Under the pieces are notes generated by a model. It searched no databases. It saw only the letters and a program-made list of their open reading frames with translations, and was not told the origin of the DNA. A stretch of 64,000 nucleotides of DNA, from contig OZ037767.1 in assembly GCA_964035545.1 (NCBI GenBank), positions 5,914,207 to 5,978,206 on the forward strand, written 5' to 3'. This DNA comes from Bugula neritina. Lineage: Eukaryota > Bryozoa > Gymnolaemata > Cheilostomatida > Bugulidae. The position numbers and the translations under genes are program-made. Position 1 is the first letter of the stretch, and each line of letters opens with the position of its first letter. Positions 27,001 through 42,000 of the stretch are shown here, one piece after another.

Positions 27001-30000
27001 CCTTGAATTCGTAACTATCCTTTTTTAATGTGTTGTGTGAACCCTTGCATAGCATATCAAATAGTAATACAACGTGGTGTTGTGGTGTTTTGGGTGTCTA
27101 CTGCTCAAGGGAGGGTTAGGTGTGTAGTAAAATTGTCAAAACTATAATTATCCGAATATTAAAGCATTTGATCACTTCCATTTTGTACATATAGCATGGT
27201 GTAAGTGTATGACACAGATCTGAAATACGAAATATGAGGCTCAACCCACTCGATGCAGATATATCATCACATACCAATAGTATATCCACTTGTAGCCTCA
27301 GCGTAATATGGAGCAAGAACGCCTTGCGGTGGAGCCTCCCTTGTCGTTCCTAACAGCCACTCACTTTCTGAAGAACCTGCACTATTCTCGGCCACAACTT
27401 TGTACAAGTAACCTTCAACAGAAAATCCAACCAACAGAGTTAATACTTTGGTAGAAAAAAAATGTAAATGTGAATATCATACATAATGCGTGTGCACAGG
27501 CGTTGACAACACGACATTGTACAAATGAGGTTAATGGGTGTGGTGATTATCAACTCAAGGAGTACTCTGTTTCTCCGATTTTGCAGGAGGTTTAGACCCT
27601 AATTTAAGTATTATATCAACTTATTTTAAGAATAACTAAAAGACATACTTACAGATAATAAAATATATTTATAAAATATCAAGTTTTTCTGACAGAGTAT
27701 TCTTACCTCTGAATGGATGCAGCTGTGTAGCAAGGGTCATGTTAGTAAATGGTCCTGAGTAGATTGGCGTCATAGTATCCACCCGACAATCCGCAGAGGA
27801 TGTCTGTACTGCAGGGCATCCATCAAAACTGACAGCTGAATAGTCGAGCAGTGATCCCAAGATGTCTACTGGCCTAAATACACCATCACTACATATACTT
27901 CACTGCTAGAGGATAATGTGCATACGCTTTGATGAGTAACTCAAACATGTACATGAAACAACATAAAAGCAAAAAGCTGAAGTTAAAATAATGACAAAGA
28001 GAGCTATAGAGTAATTATAAATAGCTTTGCAAGTCAGAAAAAATACATTAGAATATTATCCAGTTTCCCTTTGACCTGACATACTTAGTTATATGAAAAT
28101 AAGTAAAGTACAGATTTAATTCAATGAACTACAAATTACCAACTACCTCTATATTATTCAAATGTAATTAAAAGAACCTTTCGAATTGCCACACACAGCC
28201 TTAATACTATTCCAGAAGAAAGAAGTAAGACTTATATAACAACATAGGGGTGTATACCTGCTATTAATTTTCAAATCCCTTGTGCAGCCTCCAAATGACT
28301 TAGGAAGGTCAAGGTTACTATCAAGTGCTACTTGTCTAGCCTCAGACCCAAGAGGCAGCCCGCCCAAGTAGAAATCAGAAGCTAAATTCACTGAGGAAGT
28401 GTCCGCTGTGCCACCAACAGCCTCATACTTGCCGTCAACTGTTGCTGTCAGCTCACACCCTCTCTGTAAGATACGGCAGCATGCTATAGCAACAAGTGAC
28501 AACTTACATGTTGATGACGGGATAACGACACTAAAACAGCACTCGGTCAAAGATGTTAGTGGCTTAGTCTTTGCATAAGAATGTTTTTAATTAGAAACGA
28601 CAGAGATATGCTAATTGAAAGTGAATTTGTATGAATTTAGAGAAAAAATTAGGAATTGCAGCTTTTATAATATCTAATACACAAATCATAAAAGAAACTC
28701 AAAGTGTCATACTAATCAACTAAATTAATATTATTTCAAATACTCCATAAATTTACATAACATTCTACAGCAAAGTACAAGACTCAAATCTATTTGCAAA
28801 TAAAACTACAACAGAACACACCTTGGAGAAAGAGACAGATCTCCAGTTTCCTGTACATAAATTCATGTTGGAGTCGTCCACCACGACTGAAGTCTGTCTC
28901 GCATCCTGACGATACGAGAAAATGAGAGTTGAGTTCAAGATGGCTGCATAGATATACACATTCTGACCTCCATACACAAAGAAGAGAAGTCCAGCAGCAT
29001 CTTCAGTTCTCAAAGTCATATCTACTTGAAGGTTAGTAGAATCTCCCAACATAGTGAGGCTGCTCAAGGTTAACCACCCTGAAAATAATCATAAATATAG
29101 AAAAGGATTTACAGGCTACAAAATTACATGCAGTTAACATGATCCTAAGCGTTTTTAATCATTACAGTTAAATACTTACAATGATTAGGCAACTCAATTT
29201 TTAAATTCTTGGCACAAATTTATAATATAAAAAATTAAAATTGTAAAAAAAAACATAAATCTACACAACTTCAATATCAGTCAAGCAGTGTTGTCATGTA
29301 CACTACTTCCAGTAATAGTAACTTACCAGTGCCAGGGAAGTAAGTAGCGGGTGATTGTAAGTCAGTTGGACAACCATACCATGCAGGGTACACATACTTA
29401 TAGTCTAATACAGACGCCCACTCAAGGGCTTTCCAAACTCTCTCAGGAGTGTACTGAGTCAGAAACTTTATGTCTCGGAGACAGCCAGAAAAACCTTGCT
29501 TTATTATCTAGAAGGAAAATTAATTCAGAATTAGCTCTAAACAGAATAAATAGTTGAATAATTATGCGAATAAAAATAATATAGAAAAACAGTAATGAGT
29601 CCAACAGCTAATTTGTGAGCGGAATTTTGAACCTAGAAAACTTACAAAAGCTCAGGGGAGGTAATTAACAATATTTAACTAAACCTCACTTATTCTAAAT
29701 TAACATAAAATAATAGTAAATTAACAAAAAAAATTGAAACATCAAAATAAAATGAAAAGTTAAAACACCAATTTTCTTTTAATAATACATAAGAACCCAA
29801 ATACTTTTAAAATGCTTAAGCTTGTCCAAAACATTTCTTAGACAATTTTTTTTCGTTTTCTCTTTTTTCAAACAAATTTCTTTTTAAATACAAGTAATAT
29901 ACAACCACATTGCGAGACTAAATACCGACCTCAGTTCTCAGCAGAACAAAGTCTTGAGGGACTCCTCCCACATACACTCCAGTGTTGCTGCCGATAACTG

Positions 30001-33000
30001 TACCAGTGGCACATGTGCTAGCCGCTCTTCCTGTATGTCATAACAACTTCCAGTAAGCAATTTGATAATAGACAATGCTTTATGAGTCACCACTTTAGTG
30101 GACTAAAACGCTCCAAAATTGCTTTATTATTAAAAATTGTTCATAAATTTTGGGCCTGCCCTTTATTAGCTTTGCTATTAGCGCATTAATAAGCCCCATT
30201 ATTACCTCTTTTTGGGTAGCATCCTATATTTATCTACTTTCTCATTAAACTGATAAATAAAATATAAAATAAACATATCAGTTCACAAGAAATATTGACA
30301 CATACAGTCAGCATTGACTTTTACATCCAAATTCTAACTTATCAACTTCATTGAGAAGATGCAAAAATCAGGCACTAAGTTGTCAGCATTAGTAAGAGAA
30401 CATACCTGTGTACTTCCCATCAACCTCCAGTACCCCTGTAGCAGCAGATCTAGTGGCTACAAGATGATGCCAAGAGTTGTCAGAATAGCTGACATTCCCG
30501 TCTGTGGCAGGATCTATTTCAACAGCAGCAGCACACCCTGAAACAAACACTTAAACTTTATTATAGGTCAACAATAATTATCGTCTATAAATGACCAGAA
30601 AAATCAAACAATTGAATATTTTATGTTATCACAACTTTAGGAAAAAATAAATTTCTATGTCGCAGAAATAAATGTATATAATATAAATTTTAAACTGTAA
30701 CAAGCCTTTAAAAAGTGGTGAGCTTGCAAAAGTTGATAAATTGAAGTAAAATTTTAAAATTAAAAAACCGCTTTATTAAACGTTTCTCCCGAATATTAAT
30801 AAACTCAAGTAATGTAAATATCAAAATAGCAGGGCATATCACAGCACAATATAATTTGAAGGACATATTACAACATAAAAATAGATACGCTATATACATA
30901 AACACACAATATGTACACTATATATAAACACACAATAAGTTACGCTATGCATAAACACACAATATGTACACTATATAGCATCACACAATACCTTGAGGAT
31001 CAAAGAGAAACCAGGGTCTGCCCTCTCTGAGTTGAATCGCCACAAACTCTTCTTGACCTCCAGCTGACGTGTAGAGGAGAATCAGACCATCAGAGTGTTG
31101 AGTTTTGAACCACAACTCAACTCCTACAGTAACAAAACCATGGCAAGTGAAGAGTGATAACAGTAGAGGAAACAACTTCTGTTTAGTTGACAAATACACA
31201 ATAAATACTACCAACAATAGTAACAAACCAAGATAAATTTACTTAAAAAATATTTCTAAAACACTTGCTATTGCTTAGTTATTTAGAAAGTTGTAATTTT
31301 AAAATCTTAATTTCGCAAAGTTGTAGAGATTCAAGTATATAAAGAAACGCAGCAGTTGCAACTCTGTCACTAGTGCTGGTAGAAACAGCTGCTAACTGTA
31401 GTCAATGTAACAGTATAGAATTGAGAGTATGAATATTACCTGAGAACTCTACTCCTTGTGGTACAGTCTCAGAAGGGAAGAGATAGTATCCACCCCCTGG
31501 AAACCTTGTCCCCTTTACCACTCGGGGAGGAGTATTAAAGGCAGGTTCTGATTGAATGATTGAGTAAATAGGATCAGGACCATTCAGCATTTCAGGTTCA
31601 TTCCATGTAACCCGCAATGCAGTAGAGTTGACAGAATGGATTTCTCTCATCATTGGTAAACCAGGGGCTAAAAAGATACACATAATACTTCAATATTTTA
31701 TTTACTCTCCACCAACATATGGACAAATATTTGCTCTTCAAATTTTATTTCAGTTATTTAGTATGTATACACTCATTTTAATATTGCTGTTTAAAATATT
31801 TCAAAATATTTGTGAGTTAAAAATTTATGTCAATATGAATTGATAGCACTAGTATCAAAATGTTATTTAATTTAGCAATATACAAAATATTCTAGTTGAT
31901 ATTTTTTAAACTTTAGCCAAATGATTATGTACAATTTTAAATTCACTTCATCTATTCATTGCAAATCAACAGCAGGGATTTTCAAGTTGCTGTAAAAACA
32001 GACACTTTTATATGACTGTCGATCATATTAAATGTACAAGAGGGAAAGGCCTGTAGCAAACTTTATCCAATAACAAAAGTTGGACATTATTGCTTAATAT
32101 TATATTACAGTTCAAAATTATCAACTATGAAAAGTTTGGCATAATATTGGCATTTAATATTGACTGGTAAATGAAAGCCACATTAAATGTGCTAGCAGCC
32201 CAATATCTTTGCGGTGTCGTAATAATTGAGCCTCATTTGTGGAGATTCACCTGTAAAGTTTGTTGTGACTAATCAAATTCACTTAAACTCAATTTAAAGA
32301 TTACTAAAACCAGAAAATGTGCTGAAACGTGTTGACAAAACAACACTATCTTTAAGATATGATAATAGTTTGATGTCATATCTTTAAATCTAGTCACTTA
32401 TGAAGCGAAATAGTAAAATACTAAACATACCAGCAGGTAAAGTGGTAGCTGACACCATAGCGCTGTCCACACAACCTACGGAGTTGCACACTTGGACTAC
32501 AAACTTGTGAAAGCTGTACGGTAGCAGGTCAATTAAAGTGTAGTTTCTAATTTCTCTACTGCTGAAAACTTCCTAAAATACAGAATAAACTTTGGCCATG
32601 CAAAGTCAACAAAATTAGCACTAAATACAGGCATAATATCTCACTACAGTTCAAAACATGTCAAGCTTTACAGGCAACCACAGTTTCAATACAAAATAGT
32701 TTGTCAAAATACCAACTTAACAAAAATATACAACAATGTCATGCAAACGCTAAGTTATCTTCAACTATTTACAAGAATAGTGAATTAAGCCACCTAAAAT
32801 ATTTAGAAAAATTTCATTAAAATCTCTACCATAAAAAACTCATGCAAGTTTATAGTCGCTATCCCTGTAAGAAAACCCCTGATAGAAGGGGCTTTTGTTA
32901 AATTGGGCTAAAGACTTATTAAAATTTCTACCATAAGGCGTAGCAAATTTTTTGAAATAAAAACAACACATGTGTGAGTAGATATTGTCCGCATCACCAC

Positions 33001-36000
33001 TTTTTCTAACCTGGGAGTGTGTGGAAGGTGCAAAAGGATCGGCTTGGAGGTCATTGTCTAAGATCTCTAGTAACTTGTACACCACAACCTCTCCATTGAT
33101 TTGTTGGTCACTTGGCTGTGACCATTCAATATACAGGGAGTAGCTGGACAGAGCGGTGATAGTTGGTGGAGGCATAAAGCTGGGCTCTGTAGATACAGGA
33201 AATAGAGTAGTAAGAGTGCAGGTAGTTAAAGTACTGTACCACCAGTCAGTGATACGAGTTCTCGCTAACACTAGTTATAGAAAATATGGCTTAAGTTAGA
33301 AACTGGTACTAGTAGAAGGTTTACAGTCAGTTTCTCTTTGAGCAGCCTGTAGTTTGGTAGAACCTAAGTTGAGCAGATCAGGCTATTCAAATTAAATATT
33401 TTACAACAAGTATTACTCTCTAGACTTCTTTCAGCAAATGATCAATCGCCAAGTTATACCTCATCTTGAAAATTATTCTATAAGCAGCTCCGAGTTTGTG
33501 CAGTAGTTTAGAGTTCTCAAGTTTGGAGTTAAGTCCCCAACTCCAAATTACTGCACTCCTTCACCCCAACTCGGAGCTGGCTATACAACAATTCTCATAA
33601 TGAATACAACAAACCTCCCTTTACTAGTTGTAATGAAAATACCACCACAGAATAGACAGAGTGATATAGCTGTATCAAGCATTCGCCTTACTAAATATCC
33701 AGAGCACCTGACACTCACCTGCCTCCAGTGTCCTCGCTGTCACCCAGCTACTCGCTGCCTTGCTGATGTCATTCTGTGACAAAACCTGAAACTCATACTG
33801 CGTAAACGGCAGGAGACCAGTGACTGTGTAGTTAGTAGCAGGTGGAGACAATGCATTATCCAACACTGCATGAGTACGTGGGTTGTATTGCCCTGTCAAC
33901 ATTATAAACTTTGTATTATATTGATAGACAAACCAACTCCAGTCTCTGTATTTATGAGAACCTTTAAAAAAGTTAAATTTTAGCAGCTAACATTTATTCT
34001 ATTTATTCACTCAGTCAACTTAAAACAAAAATCAATTTTTCAATTACTAGAGTGTTACTTTTAAAAAATGCCCACAGGGAAATATTTTATAAACTACTGA
34101 TTTATATTATTCAGCTTCTATTCCTGTTCAAAAGGCAAATAACAATTTACTACTCAGTTATTTATATTCAATTCTATTTAGTTTTTATTGCTTAGTTTTG
34201 AATAAAAAACCCTGTATTGTCTATAGTTCAAATTTTAACTATGAGCCCTGTAATTATTGTTTAGGAGCATAAGCCAAGTTAAGTTACTTTGATCTCTAAA
34301 GTTACCTGAGGGGTGGAATATAAGAGACGGTTGAAAATCAGCTTCAGAGCTCACTGGTGTCACCCTTCTCATCCACAGCTCATAGTATATTATTACTCCT
34401 ATATTAACAGTTGAGTTGAGTAGATTACATCAGTTACAAAATATGACTAATTTTACCATTAAAGATTTGAAAGCTGGTAAGCTTAAATGCTTAATAGTAT
34501 AATTAAAAGCTGGTTTGCATTGTAGATCTATTAATTAATTATATTCTATGAATAATATAACCTACTGTATAACATAGGAAATTCATAAAAATACATATAC
34601 ATTTATAGGTCATATATATTTATTGCTAATATAGCATCCATAAACTAATTTTGAGCTGCATGCAATTATTAAAGAAGATCTGCCAAAACCATATATTTAA
34701 TTCATTTATATTTGTACCGAATATTCTTCAAGTACAAATTATAAAATGGTTAAAAGACACTCAATTTTTTTATTCTGTCCGAAAAACAGATAGCAAACTC
34801 TTGCAAATTAAATGAGATGCAATCTAATGTAGATAGAAGCAACAATGATTGGATTCTTATTATCTAACATTTATGATCCCAAGAAACGTAACAGCTGGAA
34901 ATGCATACCATTAGGATGAGTGGGTGGCTGCCACTCTACATACAGACTGTCTGAAGTCAGCGCCGTGATCTCAGGGTCTCCTTGACCACTAGGTGCTGCC
35001 TGAGGGGTGATGACCCAGACAGGAGCGCTGTCTAGACATCCCCCTGACGTACAGGCACTCACAGAGAATGAGTAATTAGTGTAGGGAGATAACTTGTCAC
35101 TAGACGTAGAGAGTGAGAGTCCATCATATAGTACTACTGGACTACCAGTATCTATGTCTGTGGTGTATGTCAAGAGGTAGCGCTCTACAATGCAAGCAGG
35201 TTGACTATGAAACTCAAAGAGTAGAGTTATATACATATGATAATACAACGCTATATAATCGAAATAATAGTTGTAAAATACATACACTCAAAACTATGTT
35301 TAATACTATGCTGTAACAAACTATGCTATAGCATGTGACAATGCAGAATTGATGTAATAATTAAAGCTATAGGACGCATATGTCATGAGTTTATATTTAA
35401 GAAGGTTGATGGCTGGGCATTGCTGAAGTCATATAAAGTCTTTGGTCGTAACAGCTCCTGCGCCATCTCAAACTCCCAAAGCATATCAGTTTTTGACCCA
35501 CCTAAGAGACTTTTACTAAGTAGTTTTTCTCAGGGACTTTGAATGATGGAATATATTAAAACTGCCTTACCTATAACACCACTGTCATTACTTATGGCTG
35601 TCCATGCGAAGGTGGCTGAGAATGAAGTGATGTCAGTGACATTGAGCTGAAGGTCACCACCAGATGGCGCTCCTGGAGGAGTTCTATACGACACCGGAGA
35701 ACTCTCAGCAAACCCGAATTCATTGTGAGACTGAATCTGGTATGTGTACAGTGTGTATGGGTTGAGTCCCGTGTCATTGTAACTCAATTCTACAATGAAG
35801 TACACAACTATGGTAACGATGGTAACTGGTACACATTAGACACACCTTACATATACATATTAAATGTAAATGTAATGTGCATTAGACATACATGTAATTA
35901 TATAAAGTTTAAGTACGTGTTAGTAATGCATATTCCAATTATCAAATAAAACAAAAAAGTGCAAAATGAAAAAGAACAGTTATAAAACATAAATATCAAT

Positions 36001-39000
36001 ACAATTGTTAAAAATCTTCATAGGAATACTAGTCCAGATAATTGATCTAGATTCGAGGTATTCGCAATAATAACAAGATGGGTACACTCGCAATATATCA
36101 TGGTCAATAATACGCTACTAAAGCAACCATGATGATGTTAAACGGAACTTTTAATCGCGGACACTTACTTATATCCAGGCAATAATTTATTTTCACAGAC
36201 TAACCAAAAGGTCCAAGCTGAGCTATTTGTGTTCCATCTCTAAACAGGATGTACGTCAAAATAACACCATTAGGGTGATCAGGTGGCATCCAGTTCAACT
36301 CTAGTACAGTTGGTGAGATAGGACGGTGTGTGGGCGGAGCTTGTTGAGAAGGAACTAGCAAATATACATAACATCTAAAATTTATACTAACAAATCACAT
36401 TATTGACACTTTCAGCTAACTTTGTTTAAAGCTATAAACACTTTTGTGTTCAAAGAAGGAGTATAAAATAGAACTCACATTTGCTACAGCCGAATGGATT
36501 GTCAGCATTTAGATTGCTGGCCCCATCTACACACGTGTCGCATTTCAGACCTTGGACGAAACGCTTGCAGTCGCATTGTCCAGTCGTCGGGTTACATGTA
36601 CCGTTTATAGAACCGGCCGGAGAGCAATCACAAGCTGTACAACTATAAATAACCCGAAACTAGTCACTAGATAGCAGCAAATGTCGTTGTTAGTTGACAC
36701 CACCATAAAAAACTTCAATTGGTACTAATAACAGCATAACAACAACTTGAATTGTACTTCTACTTGAATTAAACTTTTTTTTTCAAGAAAATTTTGATTT
36801 GATTAAAATCATGAAACTATTGAATAAATTTTGTTATGATTACAAGTAATTCAAAATCATCATGTGGTTCAATACAAATTTGAAAACTTCAAGCACTTAA
36901 GGTACCTGCCAGAGCTGTCATCAAACTTATAGTGGTCTGGTTGACACGTGTCACACCTTTGTCCAGAGACACCTGCATTACCCAGTTTACACTGACACTG
37001 GCCTGAGTCCAGATCACATGACAGACTGAGAGAACCTCTAGGGTGGCAGTTACATGCCAGGCACCCTCCACCTAAGATACAATAATATATTATAAACATA
37101 TTAATAATTTCCTCAATGACATCTATAGTGTTGAGATTTAGTTCTAGTAGAATGAACACATGTTCAAAGACAGAAGCCATTTTCCTATCTTATTTCAATA
37201 AGACAGAGATTCATTTACCGAAAAATCTCAAAATTTTATAAAATACCAAGTTACGCAACCCTCCCTGTATTTCAATAAATTACAGCTTACAAAACATTTA
37301 CTCTCAACATAAACAAATTTTTATATTTAGCATAAAAAAATCAACATCTTTAAAATTTCTCCAATTTAGTCTTTGATGAGTACAAACAAAACCTCCAACA
37401 TAAATAAATGCTAAATCCACAAAAACAATAACAAGTTTATCAAGACATCACCTGGCTCAGTGCTAAGATAAAACGTAGCCTCACAGCTATCACATCTCCT
37501 CCCAATCCTGTTGCTAAGACAAGTGCACGTCCCGTTATTCTGGTTACAAGGCAGTTGGTCCACGGGCAATTTTTCTCCATTCAAGGTACCGGTTGGGTCA
37601 CAGTCACAGGAATTACAGCCAAAAGAGTTCCTGGTACTCAGTCCATACGTGTTGGCTGCAAGAAAACAGAACCAACACTTCCTTGTGGTGTGGAACTCTC
37701 AGTGAGCAACTGGCAATACCATTTAATAATAACAATGTTGTAATAACAAATATGTTGTAATTATGACAATGTTGTAATAATCTGTGTTAATATATTGTAA
37801 CAATAATAGTGATAAGTCATACATCCCTTTCATAGCGCTATTAAGCTCTGAAAATCATGAAAAAAATATTATTTATTTCATAGGTTATTTGATATACAGT
37901 AATTGCATTTTATTAAAAAGTTTAAGTTTTACTCAATCTACTTAACATGAAGATATTCCACCAGACCGAGTCTGTGTTTAAGAGAGTAAAAGTTCCTTTA
38001 CACACATTGAGTAAGATTACATTATACTTACTTTTTATGCTCTAATTCGCAGAACCCAATTTTAAAAAATAAAGAAAACATTATGCTAGAAAGAATCAAT
38101 CAACTTTAGCTTTTCTAATGATACAAAAATCATACTAAGTGATGGGAGACTATTATGACCAGCGTTTAACCTAAATCTTCACATTTTGCTGCCAAAAACC
38201 TGCTGTCAGAAAGCACCCAGGTTCCACCATAAGGACAAATCATTATTTTTAATATGTATAACTGGCAACTAGTTTATCATTCAACTACACATATTTCTGT
38301 CAAAGAGGAAGTAAGTAACTAGTTAGCACTAGCTGGAAGGATGCAAATCAAGAGATGATAACTACAAAAAGTATACCAAACATTTAACAGTTGATTTGTT
38401 TATACTGTGAAGCAATGAGGCATGCGAATTGAAGATACAGCACAAGAAGCTGGCACTATCCATTGATATGTATCAACTGTATATGCATATACAATGTATA
38501 ATTATATAACATTAGTGATATGCAGTTGGTTATAAACAAGCCCTTAGGTACCATAACCCTTAGCCCAGCAAAACTTACCCCATGCCAACCTGGAAGTGCA
38601 CCATCAGAAGTATTAATCTTATACAGTTTTTATTTTTAAATTTTAGAAACGAAAAAATTCCAAACTAATTCTCTAAGTAACAAAATAACTAAAATAAGGC
38701 TTCAGTGAGTTTTTCATAAAGCATAAAATATAACACATATTTACACTATCTAGAAGCAATAGCACTCAGTAGTTAAACGAACAATACAACTTATATCGTA
38801 ATAAAAAATGCAAAATAATAATAATGCGTAATAATAATGCAAAATTAAGGTTTCCAACATTTATATACACAAATTATATATATACTATTGAAGAAATTCG
38901 CAAATGCAAATTATTTAAAGATATGACAGTGGAAACATAATATAATTAGAAGCTTTACTTTGGTGTACAGATGGTTTAAATATAGTTGAAACATAGATGA

Positions 39001-42000
39001 AAATGTATAGCTAACGGAGAAGGTAGAACAGGTATGAGGTCCTACCTTTACATTCATTGCAGGTTCTGCCCTGCACGTTATCCTTACACATACATTCACC
39101 GGTAGACTTGTTACAGCTAGTAGCCCCGTCCACTGTACCGGCTACTTGACAACCACAGGCTAAACAACCGAGAGTCACCGAGGAGCCAAAACTATAGTAT
39201 GAACTTCTACATTCATCGCACGAGTGACCTATACATAGTGCAACAGTGTATTATAAAGAAGAGATAACTCCAAACTTTATACAGTATATAATATTTTGTC
39301 ATCAAACCTAGCAGTAAAACTCGAAAGATGATATAAATTGTTACTCACTCTTTTAGTCAAAGAGAAATTCAACTAATGATGAGTAGGCTTCAAGCGATCA
39401 AATAAAATTGAAGCTATACAATTTGAACAATCTAAACTATAATATTTATGTAGTTCAGATATATTTCAGACTTTAAAATTAAAATCAACATTCACTTTTA
39501 ACAAATAATAAAAAAATATTTAAATACAGTTAGAATTAAAATCATAAAGTCTTGACAGTCAGTAAATGGAAAAAATGATGGAAAACTACACCACCAGATA
39601 GAGATTAGATGGGGACAACTCTTACAGTTAATACACATGACTGACTAGCATAGCTTTAGTTCTTCTACAATATGAATTGTTTGTGGTGCAATCGAGCACA
39701 ACCCTAAGTGCGAAGTTACTCTAAGACTAACAATAGGACATAGTCCTGCTGCAATGCTACTCTGAGTTATATATCAGTAAAAGGAGGTACAGCCCAACAG
39801 TTACCCGTATTTTCTCTAAAAACAAAGTTATATTGTTGAGAGTGAAAAATAAAGTTTTGTAGTTTCGACTCTTTACTGTGAAAAAAAGTGAAATCTCAGC
39901 AAAAGAAATTACTTGAGATGTGGTCAATCCAATACAACTAAAAATCCAAAACTGATTTTTCAGAAAAGAAAACCAAACACTAGTCAACTTACCAGTTTTT
40001 TTTCCGGAATTTTTTAGTTGACAAATGAAAAAATCTTATAGCATCAGAAATAAACTGCAGTTTGATTACTAGTGAAACTAAGAAGTCAAATAAAAGATAG
40101 TGGGTTGAAATACCAAAACCTATGGCATCCCACAATGCTTAGCTAACCACCCTAGAAGAAATAAAAGTTTCTCCGCTAATAAATGTTTTGGTTACAGCAT
40201 TCAAACCTTCAACATTGGCTTTACAGACGCATCTCCCAGAATTCTTATCGCAATAACTCCCTGGCTCTGTGCCAAACTGATTGCAGTGGGCTGAGCAGGG
40301 CACACAGTTGGAGTCGATATCCCAGAAGCCATTCTCACACTCATCACACCTGCAGAGAACCGAGGCTAGACATGAAACATAGTCTGTAGTCAGTAGCGCT
40401 CAATGTACTGAAAATATTTCTTATCGGTTTTATCATCAAATACTGTGAAGGATCAGCTTACAGTTCACCTTTTACTATAAAGTATATGCCTGAAATACAG
40501 TTGCTATTTGAAAGTCTACATAGAGTTAAACAGTATTAATGTCACATCAGCTAAGAAGGCCATAACTAATAGGTATAAGAAAACATTTTACTTTCAATGA
40601 GCACACAACTTCATCAAACAAATAGACTGACATGAGGTATGAAAATTCAGATCAACTAGATTGTTCTAACAAAACCATCAGATCTGCTAATTGTATTTTA
40701 GTTCTCTTAGTTACAAAGTAATAAAAATACTTCTACACACAAGAAATACAGTTTAATGTGAATTTTAAATACCCTGATGTAACTGTAGCACACTGTACTG
40801 TATACTACAGCTACAGTAGCACACTGCACTGTGCACTACATGATATACATTACCTGACGCCACAGACGTTGGTCTTACACTGGCAAGACCCATCAACTGG
40901 ATTACAGAACAGGCTGGTAGAGCCCCTGGGGTCACAGTCACATGGAAGACAACCCTTCGCATTGGACAGAGTTAGGTTATAAAACCCATAATCACACACA
41001 TTGCACTTGTCACCTGCAACAGCAGCAGAGTACTAATTAAAATGTGCCACTCAAAAAATTCTAGAAAATATGACACCGTTGAAATTTTTGCTGTAGCTTT
41101 AAAGTACATTTGGAATAAAGCAAATACCCGATTTGTGTATATCATCATGTGGCATAGGAATAAGAGCAGCAAATACTAATATGACATAAATTCTCAAATA
41201 CAATTCACTTTGTTCCTTGAGTGAATAAGAGTTACAAAACACAGAGTACATACCTACTAGTATATCAACAGGTAAAGGTGTACATTACTAGAGGTCTAAA
41301 GTAGTAGAGATACTTGTACCCTCTCCACTCACCTCTAACATATTCCTTGCAAGAACATGACCCTGAGTCATCACAGTTCATGCTGCCGTCTACAATGCCA
41401 TCGGCATCACAAGAACAAGGACTACACCCAGCCGGGTTGGCAGCTAACAGAAGGTATGTCCCAGCTTTACATTTGTCACACCTTCTGCCTTCAACGTTCC
41501 TCTTGCACGGACATTGCCCTCCATCCTGTTACACAGTAGAGCATTCAGTGTTCTCATTGCAATATGCTGACATCATGAAAGCTCAAACAGGAGTGTGATT
41601 CAAACAATAAGATTTTCAGAAAGCTCATCAGCATGTCTATGGGCTTGATAAAAACTTTAAATTGTTTGCAGAGTGGTTTTTAAATAAAAAAAACAAGAAG
41701 AAGTTATTATTTTCACATTACTTTAAGCTTAGGAACATCTGCACGTAAATATGTTGAGTATTTAATACGTTGAGTATTTAATACGTTGAGTATTTAATAT
41801 ATTTCAAGACTTTACGTCATACCAGTTCACACTGAGCGGTTCCGCCTACTGTACCAGTGATGTCACAGTCACATGGTAGGCAAATGTCAGGAGAAGATAA
41901 GTCCTTATTGAGGTCTCTATAATAGAGCTCATTGCAAGTCTCGCAGTTAATACCTCGAGTGTTGTGCAGACAATTCACACACTGGCCACCACCGCCCCTG

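Larger units (their letters stand above)
14520..27873 (-). other. USH2A: Usherin exons 32-53: first part of the long FN3 array
   Basis: Exons after 27707-27873: 27275-27412, 26571-26696, 26279-26379, 25674-25859, 24863-24992, 24429-24622, 23947-24094, 23304-23425, 22774-22978, 22274-22422, 21590-21785, 20867-20989, 19873-20145, 19022-19264, 18533-18683, 18189-18307, 17771-17962, 17061-17297, 16730-16930, 15029-15234 and 14520-14762 (about residues 1885-3130). I count about 13 FN3 domains plus the front half of one that resumes after the CC-rich block. Each has a W-x-x-P / PNG-x-I turn and an L-x-P-(Y/F)-T-x-Y strand. The first, after LamG2, is only a back half. The donor at 17061 (CCTG/GTAGGC) was chosen because the next GT, 14 bases further on, would shift frame into a stop. 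The last donor, at 14520, is uncertain. Confidence 0.88.
31440..36354 (-). other. USH2A: Usherin exons 18-25: four FN3 domains before LamG
   Basis: Exons 36205-36354, 35571-35789, 34909-35184, 34306-34398, 33719-33892, 33011-33186, 32431-32572 and 31440-31667 (about residues 1025-1510). FN3 hallmarks are [13 protein letters not shown], the [18 protein letters not shown] type of strand, [13 protein letters not shown] and [10 protein letters not shown]. Four FN3 modules between the EGF and LamG blocks match vertebrate usherin. In exon 20 I placed the acceptor at 35184, because a possible acceptor 20 bases upstream leads to an in-frame stop. Exon 25 begins with an FN3-like strand ([13 protein letters not shown]) and ends with the first residues of LamG1. 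Confidence 0.9.

Noticed and set aside
35185-35204. Alternative acceptor for usherin exon 20 at 35204
   Set aside because: It would add 20 bases and lead into an in-frame stop; the acceptor at 35184 restores E-R-Y-L-L.
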